This document shows, piece by piece, positions 17,975 to 27,812 of a DNA stretch of 60,328 bases. This DNA comes from Pseudophaeobacter leonis (GTDB taxonomy: Bacteria; Pseudomonadota; Alphaproteobacteria; Rhodobacterales; Rhodobacteraceae). Each line of letters begins with the position of its first letter. Positions within the stretch are counted from its first letter, which is position 1. The notes beneath the pieces are model-generated. The model was not told the DNA's origin. It ran no database searches and saw only the letters and a program-made list of their open reading frames with translations. The position numbers and the translations under genes were made by a program. Location: the NCBI RefSeq assembly GCF_002087335.1, contig NZ_MWVJ01000068.1, forward strand, positions 1 through 60,328. Reading direction: 5' to 3'.

Positions 17975-20794
17975 ATGAGCGACACCCAAATCGGCAAAGC
18001 CAAATTTGGCAAAGGCTGTCATCTGCATTTGATCGATGGCTCAGCCTTTATCTTTCGGGCCTATCATGCGCTACCGCCGCTGACGCGCAAATCAGACGGG
18101 CTGCCGATTGGCGCTGTTGCCGGGTTCTGCAACATGCTGCACCGCTATGTCGAGGGCAACACCGGCCCCGATGCGCCGACCCATGCGGCGGTGATCTTTG
18201 ACCACCCGGGCAAAAACTTTCGCAATGATCTTTATGATCTCTACAAGGCCAATCGCCCCCCCACCCCAGAAGACCTGCGGCCACAGTTTCCGCTGACCCG
18301 TGATGCCACCCGCGCCTTTAACATCGCCTGCAAAGAGATCGACGGATTTGAGGCCGATGATATCATCGCAACCCTGGCGCATCAGGCGCGCGATGCGGGT
18401 GGGCGCTGTACCATTATCTCGTCCGACAAGGACCTGATGCAGCTGGTCGGCGGCGGCGTCGAGATGCTGGACGCAATGAAGAACAAGCGCATCGACAGCG
18501 AGGGCGTGCGGGAGAAATTTGGCGTTGGCCCCGACCGGGTGGTTGATGTGCAGGCGCTGGCGGGCGACTCTGTCGACAACGTGCCCGGAGCCCCTGGCAT
18601 TGGCATCAAAACGGCTGCGCTGCTGATCAATGAATTTGGCGATCTCACAAGCCTGCTGGACCGGGCCGAAGAGATCAAACAGCCCAAGCGCCGTCAGACC
18701 CTGATCGACAAGCGCGCCCAGATCGAGATGTCGAAATCCCTGGTGCAGCTTGATTGCGACATGCTGCTGGACTTCACCCTCGAAGATCTCGAGGTGCTGG
18801 ATCCTGATCCTGACACGCTGTTGGGCTTCCTGACTGAGATGGAGTTCCGCACCCTGACCAAGCGGATTTCCGACCAATTGGGCGTCGAGGCCCCGAGCAT
18901 CCCAGAGAGCGCCGCTGCGGGAACAACGGCCACAGCCGCGCCAGAAGCCGTGCCGTTTGATGCCACAAAATATGACTGCGTCCGGGATGCGACGGCCCTG
19001 CAGGTCTGGATCGACCAGATCTATCAGCGCGGCTATGTCGCCGTGGATACCGAGACCACCGGGCTGGATTCCATGCTGGTTGATCTGGTTGGAGTCTCGC
19101 TTTGTGTTGAGCCCGGCGCGGCCTGCTATATTCCGCTGACCCATAAGGCCGGCAGCGATGATCTGTTTGGCGGTGAAGGCCTGGCCGAAGGCCAGATGCC
19201 GCTGGAAGACGCACTGGCGATGCTGAAACCGGTGCTTGAGGATCCGGCGGTGCTCAAGATCGGGCAGAACATGAAATATGACGCCAAGATCCTCCACCGC
19301 TATGGCATCGCAGTTGCGCCGATCGATGACACCATGCTGATGTCCTACGCCCTGCACGCAGGTGAGCACAATCACGGCATGGACACCCTGTCAGAGCGCT
19401 ATCTCGACCACACACCGATCCCGATCAAACCGCTGCTGGGCACCGGCAAATCCGCCATCACCTTTGACCGGGTGCCCATCACGGATGCGGTGCCCTATGC
19501 GGCGGAAGATGCCGATGTCACCCTGCGTCTGTGGCAGCATTTCAAGCCCGAGCTGCACAGAGAGCAGGTCACCACGGTTTATGAAACGCTCGAGCGGCCG
19601 CTGGTGCCTGTGCTGGCCGAGATGGAGCGCAACGGCATCAAGGTGGATCGTGACACATTGAGCCGGATGTCGAATGCCTTTGCCCAGAAGATGGCCGGGC
19701 TGGAGGCGGAAATCCACGAACAGGCTGGTCAGCCGTTTAATGTCGGCTCTCCGAAACAGCTGGGTGAAATCCTGTTTGACACGCTGGCACTGCCGGGCGG
19801 CAAAAAGGGCAAAACCGGCGCCTATGCCACCGGTGCGGATATCCTTGAGGATCTGGCGACAGAGCACACGCTGCCCGGGTTGGTGCTGGACTGGCGCCAG
19901 CTGAGCAAGCTGAAATCCACCTACACAGACGCGCTGCAGGACCATATCAATCCAGAGACCGGCCGGGTGCATACCTCTTATATTCAGACCGGGGCGAACA
20001 CCGGCCGCATGGCCTCGTCTGACCCCAACCCGCAAAACATCCCCGTGCGTTCAGAAGAAGGCCGCCGCATTCGCGAGGCTTTTGTCGCCGAGCCGGGTAA
20101 TGTGCTGCTGTCGCTCGACTACAGCCAGATCGAGTTGCGCATTCTGGCGCATGTCGCCGGAATTGACGCGCTGAAGGCGGCCTTTGCCGAGGGCCAGGAC
20201 ATTCACGCCATGACGGCCTCGGAGATGTTCAACGTGCCGATGGAGGAGATGACGCCGGATATTCGCCGTCAGGCCAAGGCGATCAACTTTGGCGTGATCT
20301 ACGGGATTTCCGGCTTTGGTCTGGCGCGCAATCTGCGCATTCCACGCGCCGAGGCGCAGGGCTTTATCGACCGGTATTTCGAGCGCTTCCCCGGCATCCG
20401 CACCTATATGGATCAGACGGTGGAATTCGCCAAGGAGCACGGCTATGTGCAGACGCTGTTTGGCCGCAAGATCCACACGCCGGAGATTGCCGCCAAGGGG
20501 CCACGCGCGGGTTTTGCCAAACGGGCAGCGATCAACGCCCCCATTCAGGGCACGGCCGCCGATGTGATCCGCCGGGCCATGGTACGCATGCCGCAGGCGA
20601 TTGCCCATCTGCCCGCCCGGATGCTGTTGCAGGTCCACGATGAATTGCTGTTCGAAGTCCCCGAGGCTGCGGTGGCAGAGACCATCGAAACCGCACGCCA
20701 GGTGATGGAAAACGCTGCCGACCCTGCGGTGCATCTGGATGTGAAACTGAGTGTCGAGGCCGGGCAAGGGAGCAACTGGGCGCAGGCACACTAG
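17975..20794 (+). CDS. polA: DNA polymerase I
   Basis: The 939-residue product has all three PolA domains. Residues ~10-300 are the 5'-3' flap exonuclease (LIDGSAFIFRAYHALPPL, DGFEADDIIATLA). The 3'-5' proofreading domain starts near residue 340 and keeps its acidic pair in VAVDTETTGLD. The polymerase domain shows motif A (LSLDYSQIELRILAHVAG), motif B (RRQAKAINFGVIYGISG) and motif C (QVHDELLFEV). It fills gaps in repair and removes RNA primers. The start at 17975 (MSDTQIGK) follows CGGAG and gives the family length. The frame is intact. It is likely monocistronic, with an intergenic palindrome about 85 bp after the stop. Confidence 0.98.
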   Translation: MSDTQIGKAKFGKGCHLHLIDGSAFIFRAYHALPPLTRKSDGLPIGAVAGFCNMLHRYVEGNTGPDAPTHAAVIFDHPGKNFRNDLYDLYKANRPPTPEDLRPQFPLTRDATRAFNIACKEIDGFEADDIIATLAHQARDAGGRCTIISSDKDLMQLVGGGVEMLDAMKNKRIDSEGVREKFGVGPDRVVDVQALAGDSVDNVPGAPGIGIKTAALLINEFGDLTSLLDRAEEIKQPKRRQTLIDKRAQIEMSKSLVQLDCDMLLDFTLEDLEVLDPDPDTLLGFLTEMEFRTLTKRISDQLGVEAPSIPESAAAGTTATAAPEAVPFDATKYDCVRDATALQVWIDQIYQRGYVAVDTETTGLDSMLVDLVGVSLCVEPGAACYIPLTHKAGSDDLFGGEGLAEGQMPLEDALAMLKPVLEDPAVLKIGQNMKYDAKILHRYGIAVAPIDDTMLMSYALHAGEHNHGMDTLSERYLDHTPIPIKPLLGTGKSAITFDRVPITDAVPYAAEDADVTLRLWQHFKPELHREQVTTVYETLERPLVPVLAEMERNGIKVDRDTLSRMSNAFAQKMAGLEAEIHEQAGQPFNVGSPKQLGEILFDTLALPGGKKGKTGAYATGADILEDLATEHTLPGLVLDWRQLSKLKSTYTDALQDHINPETGRVHTSYIQTGANTGRMASSDPNPQNIPVRSEEGRRIREAFVAEPGNVLLSLDYSQIELRILAHVAGIDALKAAFAEGQDIHAMTASEMFNVPMEEMTPDIRRQAKAINFGVIYGISGFGLARNLRIPRAEAQGFIDRYFERFPGIRTYMDQTVEFAKEHGYVQTLFGRKIHTPEIAAKGPRAGFAKRAAINAPIQGTAADVIRRAMVRMPQAIAHLPARMLLQVHDELLFEVPEAAVAETIETARQVMENAADPAVHLDVKLSVEAGQGSNWAQAH

Positions 20795-20880
20795 CACATA
20801 TCTGTTGCTTCAAGCCTCAATCCGGTAGCTCTCCCGCCCGCTGAAATCGCATCAAAGATGCGCCTTCCAGCCGTTGGGCC

Positions 20881-20907
20881 CAGCGCCGTGCCTATGGCAC
20901 GGCGCTG
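20881..20907. repeat. Intergenic palindrome, 12-bp arms
   Basis: Arms 20881-20892 and 20896-20907 (CAGCGCCGTGCC / GGCACGGCGCTG) are perfect around a TAT loop. It lies 87 bp past the polA stop. Related in composition to the palindromes at 21064, 47643 and 54337. Confidence 0.85.
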
Positions 20908-21063
20908 CAGCTTTGAACGCTAAAGGAGCTGAAACTGGTTCGCCTTGCTGGTTTGCCGCCCAGACTTCTCAGCCCTCTCTTTACGGCCCCTCTTCGCGGC
21001 CCCCTCAAAAGTCACCGTTGAGATCACAACTGTCCCAAAGCCTTTTTGCAAGCCTGCCCTCTT

Positions 21064-21083
21064 CGCCGCGCGTTAGCGCGGCG
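21064..21083. repeat. Intergenic palindrome, 8-bp arms with GTTA loop
   Basis: Arms CGCCGCGC / GCGCGGCG enclose GTTA. The same arms recur at 47643-47663, 54345-54364 and 54401-54422 with different loops. Confidence 0.8.
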
Positions 21084-21351
21084 CCACCCCCAACAAAGAA
21101 ACGACATCCCTTTAGGGGTGTTGTGGAATTGGCGGGAGCGCTCGCTCTTTGGTGTTCCTCCCAGCGCTGGTTCAGCTCTGTAAATCGTTCAAACAAACGG
21201 CCCATGCAACAACGACAACAGAAACGTCACAAGGCATGCGCCCTGAGAGCATCACGCTGGCCACATCGGGAACACAACGAACAGGTGTTGCTAGGCGTCC
21301 TCGTTCAGAACATGCAGCCAGCCCAAGCTACATTCCCCATAGAGAATGTAG

Positions 21352-22125
21352 CTATCGCAAACCTACGACACGCCCAGTCATCCAGCCAAGACTATCTTCG
21401 GTGCGCGTTGTTGACGGCGTATATTCCGCACTCACCCAGCCCTGATACCCACTGGTATCAATGGCATGGAACAGAGCGTCAAAATCTATCGGCCCGGTCC
21501 CCGGCTCACAGCGACCTGGCGCGGCACCGATCTGAACATGCACCGCACGATTGCCAAATGCATCCCAAACCTGAGCCGCATCGCCATGGATCACCTGAGC
21601 ATGATAGGCATCGTATTGCAGCCCGACATTGGGCCGGGCCACCGCATCCAGCACCTCGGCCGCAAGGTTGTAGTCATCCAGGAAATACCCTGGCTGGTCG
21701 CCTGAATTCAAAGGCTCGATGGTGAATTGCTGGCCCGGAGCGTAATCCGCAGCCCAGCGCAGGTTCTCGACAAAAGTCGCACGGGCTTCGTCCCCCTTGG
21801 CATATCCTGCCATGATATGGATGAGGCTCACATCCAGCACATCTCCGTAGCGTAACACCCGGCGGATATCGCGCTGAAACCGGTCGGTACCGCCGGGTCT
21901 GGCTGCATAGCCCGGATCTCCACCGGTATAATTCGGCGGCGGCGCATTGATCAGCAGCAGATCCAGCCCATTGGCCAGCAAAGCCCGCTGCGTTTCCTTG
22001 GCAGCGAACTCATAAGGCGACAGGATCTCTACCGCCGTAAAGCCAGCAGCAGCGGCGGCCGTGAAACGCTCCAGATAGGGCAGCTCAGCAAAGAGCATAG
22101 TGATATTCGCCGCAAATCGTGGCAT
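21352..22125 (-). CDS. hyi: Hydroxypyruvate isomerase-like TIM-barrel protein
   Basis: The 257-residue sequence belongs to the AP-endonuclease-2 TIM-barrel superfamily and most resembles hydroxypyruvate isomerase (Hyi/OtnI), which converts hydroxypyruvate to tartronate semialdehyde. Supporting segments are MPRFAANITMLFAELPYLER at the N-terminus, INAPPPNYTGGDPGYAA, the metal-ligand Glu in FTIEPLNSGDQPGYFLDD, LQYDAYHAQVIHGD and the C-terminal WVSAEYTP. A strong AGGAGGT sits just upstream of the ATG at 22125. It is not clustered with other glyoxylate-pathway genes here, so the exact substrate is inferred from the family. Confidence 0.85.
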   Translation of the reverse strand: MPRFAANITMLFAELPYLERFTAAAAAGFTAVEILSPYEFAAKETQRALLANGLDLLLINAPPPNYTGGDPGYAARPGGTDRFQRDIRRVLRYGDVLDVSLIHIMAGYAKGDEARATFVENLRWAADYAPGQQFTIEPLNSGDQPGYFLDDYNLAAEVLDAVARPNVGLQYDAYHAQVIHGDAAQVWDAFGNRAVHVQIGAAPGRCEPGTGPIDFDALFHAIDTSGYQGWVSAEYTPSTTRTEDSLGWMTGRVVGLR

Positions 22126-22322
22126 TCCATAGACCTCCTGTCTGTCATCGTCCTTGATCTATCGTTTTCGTCCCCCCCGCGCCAAGCAGAGAAAACAACG
22201 CATTCTTTCTAACCTATGCCAGCCCCGCAGGACAGCATCCAATACACCGGCCAAGACACCGGCCAGGGCGGCAACATATTATGGGGCTGTCTGATGACGA
22301 GGGCGAACTGCGCGCCGACGAA

Positions 22323-22946
22323 TCAGGGTAATTCGTCAGATGGGATCACCGGAAAGAACACCCCCGAAGACCACAACCCGAACCAGCCCTCGTGATGTGC
22401 CCCCAGCTCTACCAGGCGATAAAAGCTCTTGCGATCAATCAGCGCCTCCAGATCAGCGCGCACCAGAACATAGGGCGAGGGCTCCCCGGTTGTGGCGTCC
22501 CGCTCAACGCGAATCGGGTGCTCAGCGCCCGCAACCATTTGATCTCCCACATGAGTCGTAAAGCTTAGGACCTGCGCATCTCCAGTGCCTTTCGCCTCAA
22601 AATCCACCGCGACAAACGGCGCGTCATCGACGATGATGCCAACCTTCTCAACCGGGGTGACCAGAAAATATTTGCCCTCTTCACGTTTCAGGATCGAAGA
22701 GAACAGTTTGACCAGCTCAAAGCGCCCGATAGGCGTTCCGAGGTAAAACCAGGTGCCATCGCGGGCGATCCGCATGTCCAGGTCGCCACAAAAGGGCGGG
22801 TTCCACAGGTGCACCGGCGGCAATCCGCCTTTGCCGCCTGCTTGCCCAGCAGCCTGTCCAGCAGCCCTGCCTGCCGCCTTGATCGAGGCCGCCAGCCCTT
22901 CTGCCGATGGTGTCACAGTTTTTTGTCCACTCATTGCTTTTGCCAT
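22323..22946 (-). CDS. DUF1285 family protein
   Basis: The 207-residue protein fits DUF1285, a family of unknown function found in alphaproteobacteria. The family core begins at LPPVHLWNPPFCGDLDMRIARDG and continues through GTPIGRFELVKLFSSILKRE and KYFLVTPVEKVGIIVDD. Before it lies an Ala/Gly-rich low-complexity stretch (AAGRAAGQAAGQAGG). The ATG at 22946 has AGGGA just upstream; 22934 is an alternative. It is divergent from the MoxR operon with only ~50 bp between starts, so the two may share control. In other Rhodobacteraceae this family is often seen next to the MoxR cluster, but that is from memory, not tested here. Confidence 0.85.
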   Translation of the reverse strand: MAKAMSGQKTVTPSAEGLAASIKAAGRAAGQAAGQAGGKGGLPPVHLWNPPFCGDLDMRIARDGTWFYLGTPIGRFELVKLFSSILKREEGKYFLVTPVEKVGIIVDDAPFVAVDFEAKGTGDAQVLSFTTHVGDQMVAGAEHPIRVERDATTGEPSPYVLVRADLEALIDRKSFYRLVELGAHHEGWFGLWSSGVFFPVIPSDELP

Positions 22947-22998
22947 TTCCCTGAACCGCGATACAGTAGCACCATATATCCGCCGTGAAAGGAATGTC

Positions 22999-24005
22999 AT
23001 GTCCGAACCCGACGATCTGCTGGCCGAGATTGAAGCTCTGGAAGCAAAGCTGCAACTGGCGCGGGATTCGATCACCCGCCGTTTCATCGGACAGGGAGGG
23101 TCGTTGACCTGACACTGGCCACATTGCTCTGCGGTGGCCATGGCCTGCTGGTGGGCCTGCCCGGCCTTGGCAAAACCCGGCTGGTGGAAACCCTCTCAAC
23201 CGTGATGGGACTGGACGGCAAGCGGGTGCAGTTCACCCCCGACCTGATGCCAGCAGATATCCTCGGCTCCGAGGTTCTGGACACCGCAGCAGATGGCAGC
23301 CGCGCCTTTCGCTTTTTGCCCGGCCCGGTGTTTTGCCAGCTGCTGATGCGGATGAGAACAACCGCGCCAGCCCGCGCACCCAATCGGCGCTCTTGCAGGC
23401 GATGCAGGAACGCCAGGTCACCGTTGCCGGTGAAAACCGCCCGCTGGGCCTGCCCTTTCATGTGCTGGCAACGCAGAACCCGATCGAACAGGAAGGCACC
23501 TATCCGCTGCCCGAGGCACAGCTGGACCGGTTTCTGTTTCACATCGATCTGCCCTACCCGACCCGCGACACGGAACGCGACATCCTGCTCAGCACCACGG
23601 GTCTTGAAGAAGACACCGCGCATCAGGTCTTTACCGCCGAGGACCTCCTCGCCGCCCAGAGCCTGCTGCGCCGCATGCCGGTTGGCGAAACAGTGGTGGA
23701 GATGATTCTCGATCTGGTGCGCGCCTTTCGCCCCGAAGAGCCGGGTGTGTCGGAACAGGTGGCACAGACCGTGGCCTGGGGGCCGGGACCACGTGCGGCC
23801 CAGGCCCTGATGCTGGCGGTCCGCGCCCGCGCCCTGCTGCAAAACCGCCTCGCACCCAATGCCGAAGACGTGCTGAATATGGCACTGCCGGTGCTCAGCC
23901 ACCGCATGCAGCTCAGCTTTGCGGCGCGGGCCCGTGGTGACAGCCTGGAGCGATCTGATCGCCAGCACCGCCGCAGGATTGACCCAAAACGGCATCGCCG
24001 CATGA
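22999..24005 (+). CDS. MoxR-type AAA+ ATPase (three frameshifts)
   Basis: Read across three one-base breaks, the gene gives a ~335-residue MoxR ATPase: RRFIGQ near the start, Walker A ([14 protein letters not shown]), Walker B-like [10 protein letters not shown], sensor region ([24 protein letters not shown]) and a C-terminal lid ending [16 protein letters not shown]. Breaks lie near 23098-23100 (one base lost in a G-run), 23348 (G lost in ATG-CGG) and 23944 (extra C). MoxR proteins are chaperone-like and usually act on vWA-type or DUF58 partners encoded next door. The stop (24003-24005) overlaps the DUF58 start as ATGA, which supports the reconstruction. Three breaks in 1 kb of an otherwise perfect sequence suggest consensus errors rather than decay. 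Confidence 0.88.
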
Positions 24006-24910
24006 GCCAGACCGCCGCCCCAGGGACCGCCGCAACAGGGACTGCTGCCAAGCTGCGCCAGGAGGGCGAAAGCGCCGCCAGTGCCCTGCCACCGCTATTG
24101 GTGCAGGCGCAACAGCTGGCCGGATCGGTGCTGAGCGGCGAACACGGACGGCGCCGCGCCGGTACGGGCGATGACTTCTGGCAGTACCGCCCGCTGCAGC
24201 AGGGTGACAGCCGACGCATGGTGGACCACCGCCGCTCGGCCCGCGGCGATGTGCAATTTGTCCGCGAACGCGAGCTGCAGATTGCCCAGACGGTGCATCT
24301 CTGGGTCGATCAGGGCGCGTCGATGCGCTTTGCCTCAACCCCCGAGCTGGAAAAAAAGGTCGACCGGGCGCGATTGATCGGTCTGGCCCTGTCGATCCTG
24401 ATGCTGCGGGGCGGCGAGCGCGTTGGCCTTACCGGCGGCAGCCTGCCACCGCGCCGTGGCAATCTGCAGGTGCTGCGTCTGGCGGCAGCCCTGAGTGAGG
24501 ATCAGACCCAGGACTATGCGCCGCCCGAAGACCGCGCCATGGCACCGCACGCGCGCGCGCTGTTCATCTCGGATTTCCTCGGGCCGTTTGAGCCGCTGGA
24601 ACGCGCCCTGTCCAAGGCGGCCGATCGCGGCGTGCGCGGCGTACTGTTGCAGGTTCTCGACCCGGCAGAAGAGCACTTTCCCTTTGACGGGCGCACCCGG
24701 TTTGAAAGCGTCACCGGCGGGCCCAGCCATGAAAACCTCAAAGCCGCCGCGCTGCGCGCGCCCCATCTGGAACGGCTGGCAGAACGACGCGACGCGCTGG
24801 AGCGCCTGTGCCGCGCCGCCGGCTGGCGCATTGGTCAGCACCACAGCAATGACAGCGCATTGTCCGCGCTGATGTGGCTCTATCACGCCATGGATCGGGG
24901 CAGAGCATGA
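24002..24910 (+). CDS. DUF58 domain protein, MoxR partner
   Basis: The 302-residue soluble protein carries the DUF58 signature: [30 protein letters not shown], followed by a vWA-like fold ([12 protein letters not shown], with the Asp of a MIDAS-like strand) and [23 protein letters not shown]58 proteins lie next to MoxR in most bacteria and are thought to be part of an assembly or cofactor-insertion system in the envelope. The true start is the ATG at 24002, overlapping the MoxR stop; a longer open frame beginning in MoxR arises only because of the frame breaks. The stop overlaps the next start at 24907 as ATGA, so the genes are translationally coupled. Confidence 0.92.
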   Translation: MSQTAAPGTAATGTAAKLRQEGESAASALPPLLVQAQQLAGSVLSGEHGRRRAGTGDDFWQYRPLQQGDSRRMVDHRRSARGDVQFVRERELQIAQTVHLWVDQGASMRFASTPELEKKVDRARLIGLALSILMLRGGERVGLTGGSLPPRRGNLQVLRLAAALSEDQTQDYAPPEDRAMAPHARALFISDFLGPFEPLERALSKAADRGVRGVLLQVLDPAEEHFPFDGRTRFESVTGGPSHENLKAAALRAPHLERLAERRDALERLCRAAGWRIGQHHSNDSALSALMWLYHAMDRGRA

Positions 24911-27801
24911 CACTGATTGCAGGCATTGGCTTTGTCGCGCCCTGGCTGTTGCTGGCCCTGCTGGCGCTGCCCGTCCTGTGGATTCTGCTCAGGGCGGTGC
25001 CGCCTGCACCAAAGCGACAGGTCTTTCCTGCCGTCACGCTGCTTTTGGGGCTGTCAGATCAGGTCTGCCAGTCAGACCGCACCCCTTGGTGGCTGTTGCT
25101 GCTGCGCCTTTTGGCGGTGGCCGCAGCCATCATCGGCTTTGCCGGCCCCGTGCTGAACCCGGCCCGCGACACTCAGGGGTCAGGTCCGCTGGTGCTGGTG
25201 GTGGATGCCACATGGGCCGGGGCGCCAAACTGGCAAGAGACCCAGGCCCAGATCACCACCCGGCTGGAAGAAGCCGGACGCGCCAACCGCCCCGTGGCGC
25301 TGCTGCGCCTGACTGCGCAAAGGGCGCTGCAGTTTCAGGCGGCCTCAACCTGGCTGCAACAATTGCCCGGCATTACCCCTCTGCCCTGGCAGCCGGGCCC
25401 CGACCAGATCACCGCCGCACTGGACCATCTGGCAGCCAGCGACAGCGATTTCGACAGCCTCTGGTACAGCGATGGTCTGGCCTACGGCGGACAACAGGAT
25501 CTCACCACAGCCCTGACTGCACGCGGCGCGGTGACGGTTGTTTCCTCAGGCCTGCCGGTGTTTGGCCTTCTTCCCCCCAGCATCAGCGACGGCGCGCTAG
25601 AGCTCACGGTGCTGCGCAGCCACACCCCGGATCAAAGCGCCTCTGGTCAAAACCAAGCGCCGCAAGAGCTGCTGCTGCAGGCGCGGGGCCGCGATCCAGG
25701 TGGCACCCAGCGCAGCCTGACGCAGGCCACTCTCGTGTTTGAACCCGCAGCGCTGAGCAGCAGCGTAAAGCTGGCGCTGCCCGCCGAGCTGCGCGCCCGC
25801 ATCGAGCGGTTTGAGCTGACAGGCCAGCGCTCTGCCGGGGCGGTGGCGCTGAGCGACGACAGCCTGCGCCGTCGTGAGGTGGCGCTGATCGCCTCGGGGG
25901 CCGAGGACGAAGGTCTGGCGCTGCTGTCGCCGCTGCACTACCTGCGGCAGGCTCTTAAACCCAGCGCCGATCTGCTGGAAGGCGCGCTGAGCGACCTCCT
26001 TCCCGCCAACCCCGATGTTATCGTGCTGGCCGATGTGGCGCGGCTGTCGCCCGAGGTTGAGGAGCGCCTGATCACCTGGGTCCATGATGGCGGTCTATTG
26101 CTGCGCTTTGCCGGGCCACGCCTGGCCGCCAGCGACACTGCCCGCAGTGCTGAGGACGCGCTGATGCCGGTGCGCTTGCGCATTGGCGGTCGCAGCATCG
26201 GCGGCGCCATGAGCTGGGGCGCGCCAAAGACCCTGGCGCCGTTTCCCGAGACCTCTCCCTTTTATGGCCTGACCATCCCGCAGGAGGTCTCGGTCTCGTC
26301 GCAGGTGGTGGCGCAGCCGGATCCCAGCCTTGCCACCCGCGTGATAGCCGCGCTTGAGGACGGCACGCCACTGGTCCCCCGCAAGGCGCTGGGACAGGGG
26401 CGGGTGGTGCTGTTTCATGTCACCGCCAATGCGGAATGGAGCAGCCTGCCGCTTTCGGGGCTTTTTATCCGCATGCTGGAGCGGCAGACGGTCTCCTCTG
26501 CGGCCAAAACCCCCGCAGCCCAGAGCCTGGAGGGCACCACCTGGCAGCCGGTGACAGTGTTGGATGGCTTTGGCCGCAGTGCCGAGGCCACAACCCTGCC
26601 CGGCGTCTCTGGCCCCGATCTGATAGAGGCTGCGGCAGGCCCGGCGCTGCGCCCCGGCCTGTACCAAAGCGAGGGACGCAGTCTGGCACGCAACACTCTG
26701 CGCCCCGGCGACAGCCTGACCCCGGCCAGCTGGAGCTCTGCAGTCTCGCAGGCCAGTTACGACAGCGGACAAGAACGCGCCCTTGCGGGGCTGTTGTTGG
26801 CGCTCGCACTGGTGCTGCTGGCCGTGGATGTCCTGGCGACGCTTTTTGTCAGCGGCCTGCTGCGGCGGCCACAAAGTGTTGCGCTGAGTGCCGCACTGGG
26901 GCTTGGTCTCGCGCTGTGTGCCCTGATAGCCCTGGGGGGTGCCCCGCTGCAGGCGCAGACAACACCGGTGCCCCAGATGCAGGCACAGGCTCAGCTACAG
27001 GCGCAGAGCCAGACACCAGCTCCTGAAATCCCTGAAATTACCAGCCCGCCAGAACATGCGGATCGCGCAGCCGACCTCACTCTGGCCCATGTGGTGACTG
27101 GGGATGCAAAGATAGACCGTGTTGCTTTGGCGGGTCTTCAGGCCCTGTCTGACACCCTGTATTTCCGAACCTCGGTTGAGCCCGCAAACCCAGTTGGCCT
27201 GGATCTTGAGCAAGACGATCTGGCGCTCTATCCGCTGCTGTATTGGCCGATTACGGCGCAACAGCCGCTGCCTTCGCCTGCTGCCTATGCCAGGCTCAAC
27301 AGCTATCTGCGATCCGGCGGCATGATCCTGTTCGACACCCGCGATGCCGGATATGCCGCCAGTGGCGCCGCAAGCCCCGCCGCCCACAGATTGCAACAGC
27401 TGGCAGTACCGCTGGATATTCCACCGTTAGAGCCGGTGCCGGGCGACCATGTGCTGACCCGGGCCTTTTACCTGCTGCAGGATTTTCCCGGTCGCCATGC
27501 GCGCGGCGCACTCTGGGTCGAAGCGGCTCCGCCCGACGCCGAGCAAATCGAAGGCATCCCCTTTCGCGATCTCAACGATGGGGTGACCCCGGTGGTGATT
27601 GGCGGCAATGACTGGGCCGCAGCCTGGGCAGTCGATGCCAATGGCAGGCCACTGCTGCCTGTCGGGCGCGGCTTCGCCGGTGAACGCCAGCGTGAGCTGG
27701 CCTTTCGCTTTGGCGTCAATCTGGTGATGCATGTGCTCACCGGCAACTACAAATCTGATCAGGTCCATGTGCCGGCCCTGCTGGAACGGCTGGGACAATA
27801 G
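24907..27801 (+). CDS. Large membrane protein with BatA-like N-terminus and C-terminal DUF4159
   Basis: The 964-residue protein starts with two membrane helices and the BatA-like sequence [18 protein letters not shown] ... [13 protein letters not shown] vWA-like region follows ([11 protein letters not shown]), then a long periplasmic or cytoplasmic middle with a glutamine-amidotransferase-like fold ([34 protein letters not shown]). Two more helices lie around residues 630-690. A Gln/Ala-rich linker ([14 protein letters not shown]) leads to DUF4159 ([44 protein letters not shown]), which is probably periplasmic. It is the third gene of the MoxR operon, with overlapping start, and is frame-intact. 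Function is not known beyond envelope association with MoxR/DUF58. Confidence 0.9.
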   Translation: MTLIAGIGFVAPWLLLALLALPVLWILLRAVPPAPKRQVFPAVTLLLGLSDQVCQSDRTPWWLLLLRLLAVAAAIIGFAGPVLNPARDTQGSGPLVLVVDATWAGAPNWQETQAQITTRLEEAGRANRPVALLRLTAQRALQFQAASTWLQQLPGITPLPWQPGPDQITAALDHLAASDSDFDSLWYSDGLAYGGQQDLTTALTARGAVTVVSSGLPVFGLLPPSISDGALELTVLRSHTPDQSASGQNQAPQELLLQARGRDPGGTQRSLTQATLVFEPAALSSSVKLALPAELRARIERFELTGQRSAGAVALSDDSLRRREVALIASGAEDEGLALLSPLHYLRQALKPSADLLEGALSDLLPANPDVIVLADVARLSPEVEERLITWVHDGGLLLRFAGPRLAASDTARSAEDALMPVRLRIGGRSIGGAMSWGAPKTLAPFPETSPFYGLTIPQEVSVSSQVVAQPDPSLATRVIAALEDGTPLVPRKALGQGRVVLFHVTANAEWSSLPLSGLFIRMLERQTVSSAAKTPAAQSLEGTTWQPVTVLDGFGRSAEATTLPGVSGPDLIEAAAGPALRPGLYQSEGRSLARNTLRPGDSLTPASWSSAVSQASYDSGQERALAGLLLALALVLLAVDVLATLFVSGLLRRPQSVALSAALGLGLALCALIALGGAPLQAQTTPVPQMQAQAQLQAQSQTPAPEIPEITSPPEHADRAADLTLAHVVTGDAKIDRVALAGLQALSDTLYFRTSVEPANPVGLDLEQDDLALYPLLYWPITAQQPLPSPAAYARLNSYLRSGGMILFDTRDAGYAASGAASPAAHRLQQLAVPLDIPPLEPVPGDHVLTRAFYLLQDFPGRHARGALWVEAAPPDAEQIEGIPFRDLNDGVTPVVIGGNDWAAAWAVDANGRPLLPVGRGFAGERQRELAFRFGVNLVMHVLTGNYKSDQVHVPALLERLGQ

Positions 27802-27812
27802 GGGCAGATTTG

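Larger units (their letters stand above)
20795..21351. other. Intergenic region, 557 bp, with two palindromes
   Basis: This gap between the convergent polA and hydroxypyruvate-isomerase-like genes holds no convincing gene. A 66-codon minus-strand frame at 21005-21205 is possible but unrecognised, and it runs through the palindrome at 21064-21083. The two palindromes are listed separately. Confidence 0.5.

Noticed and set aside
18092..19375. 427-codon minus-strand frame inside polA
   Set aside because: Shadow of polA, low-quality composition.
23333..24910. A MoxR-DUF58 fusion protein
   Set aside because: The fusion arises only because frame breaks remove the MoxR stop; the natural ATGA overlap is visible at 24002-24005.
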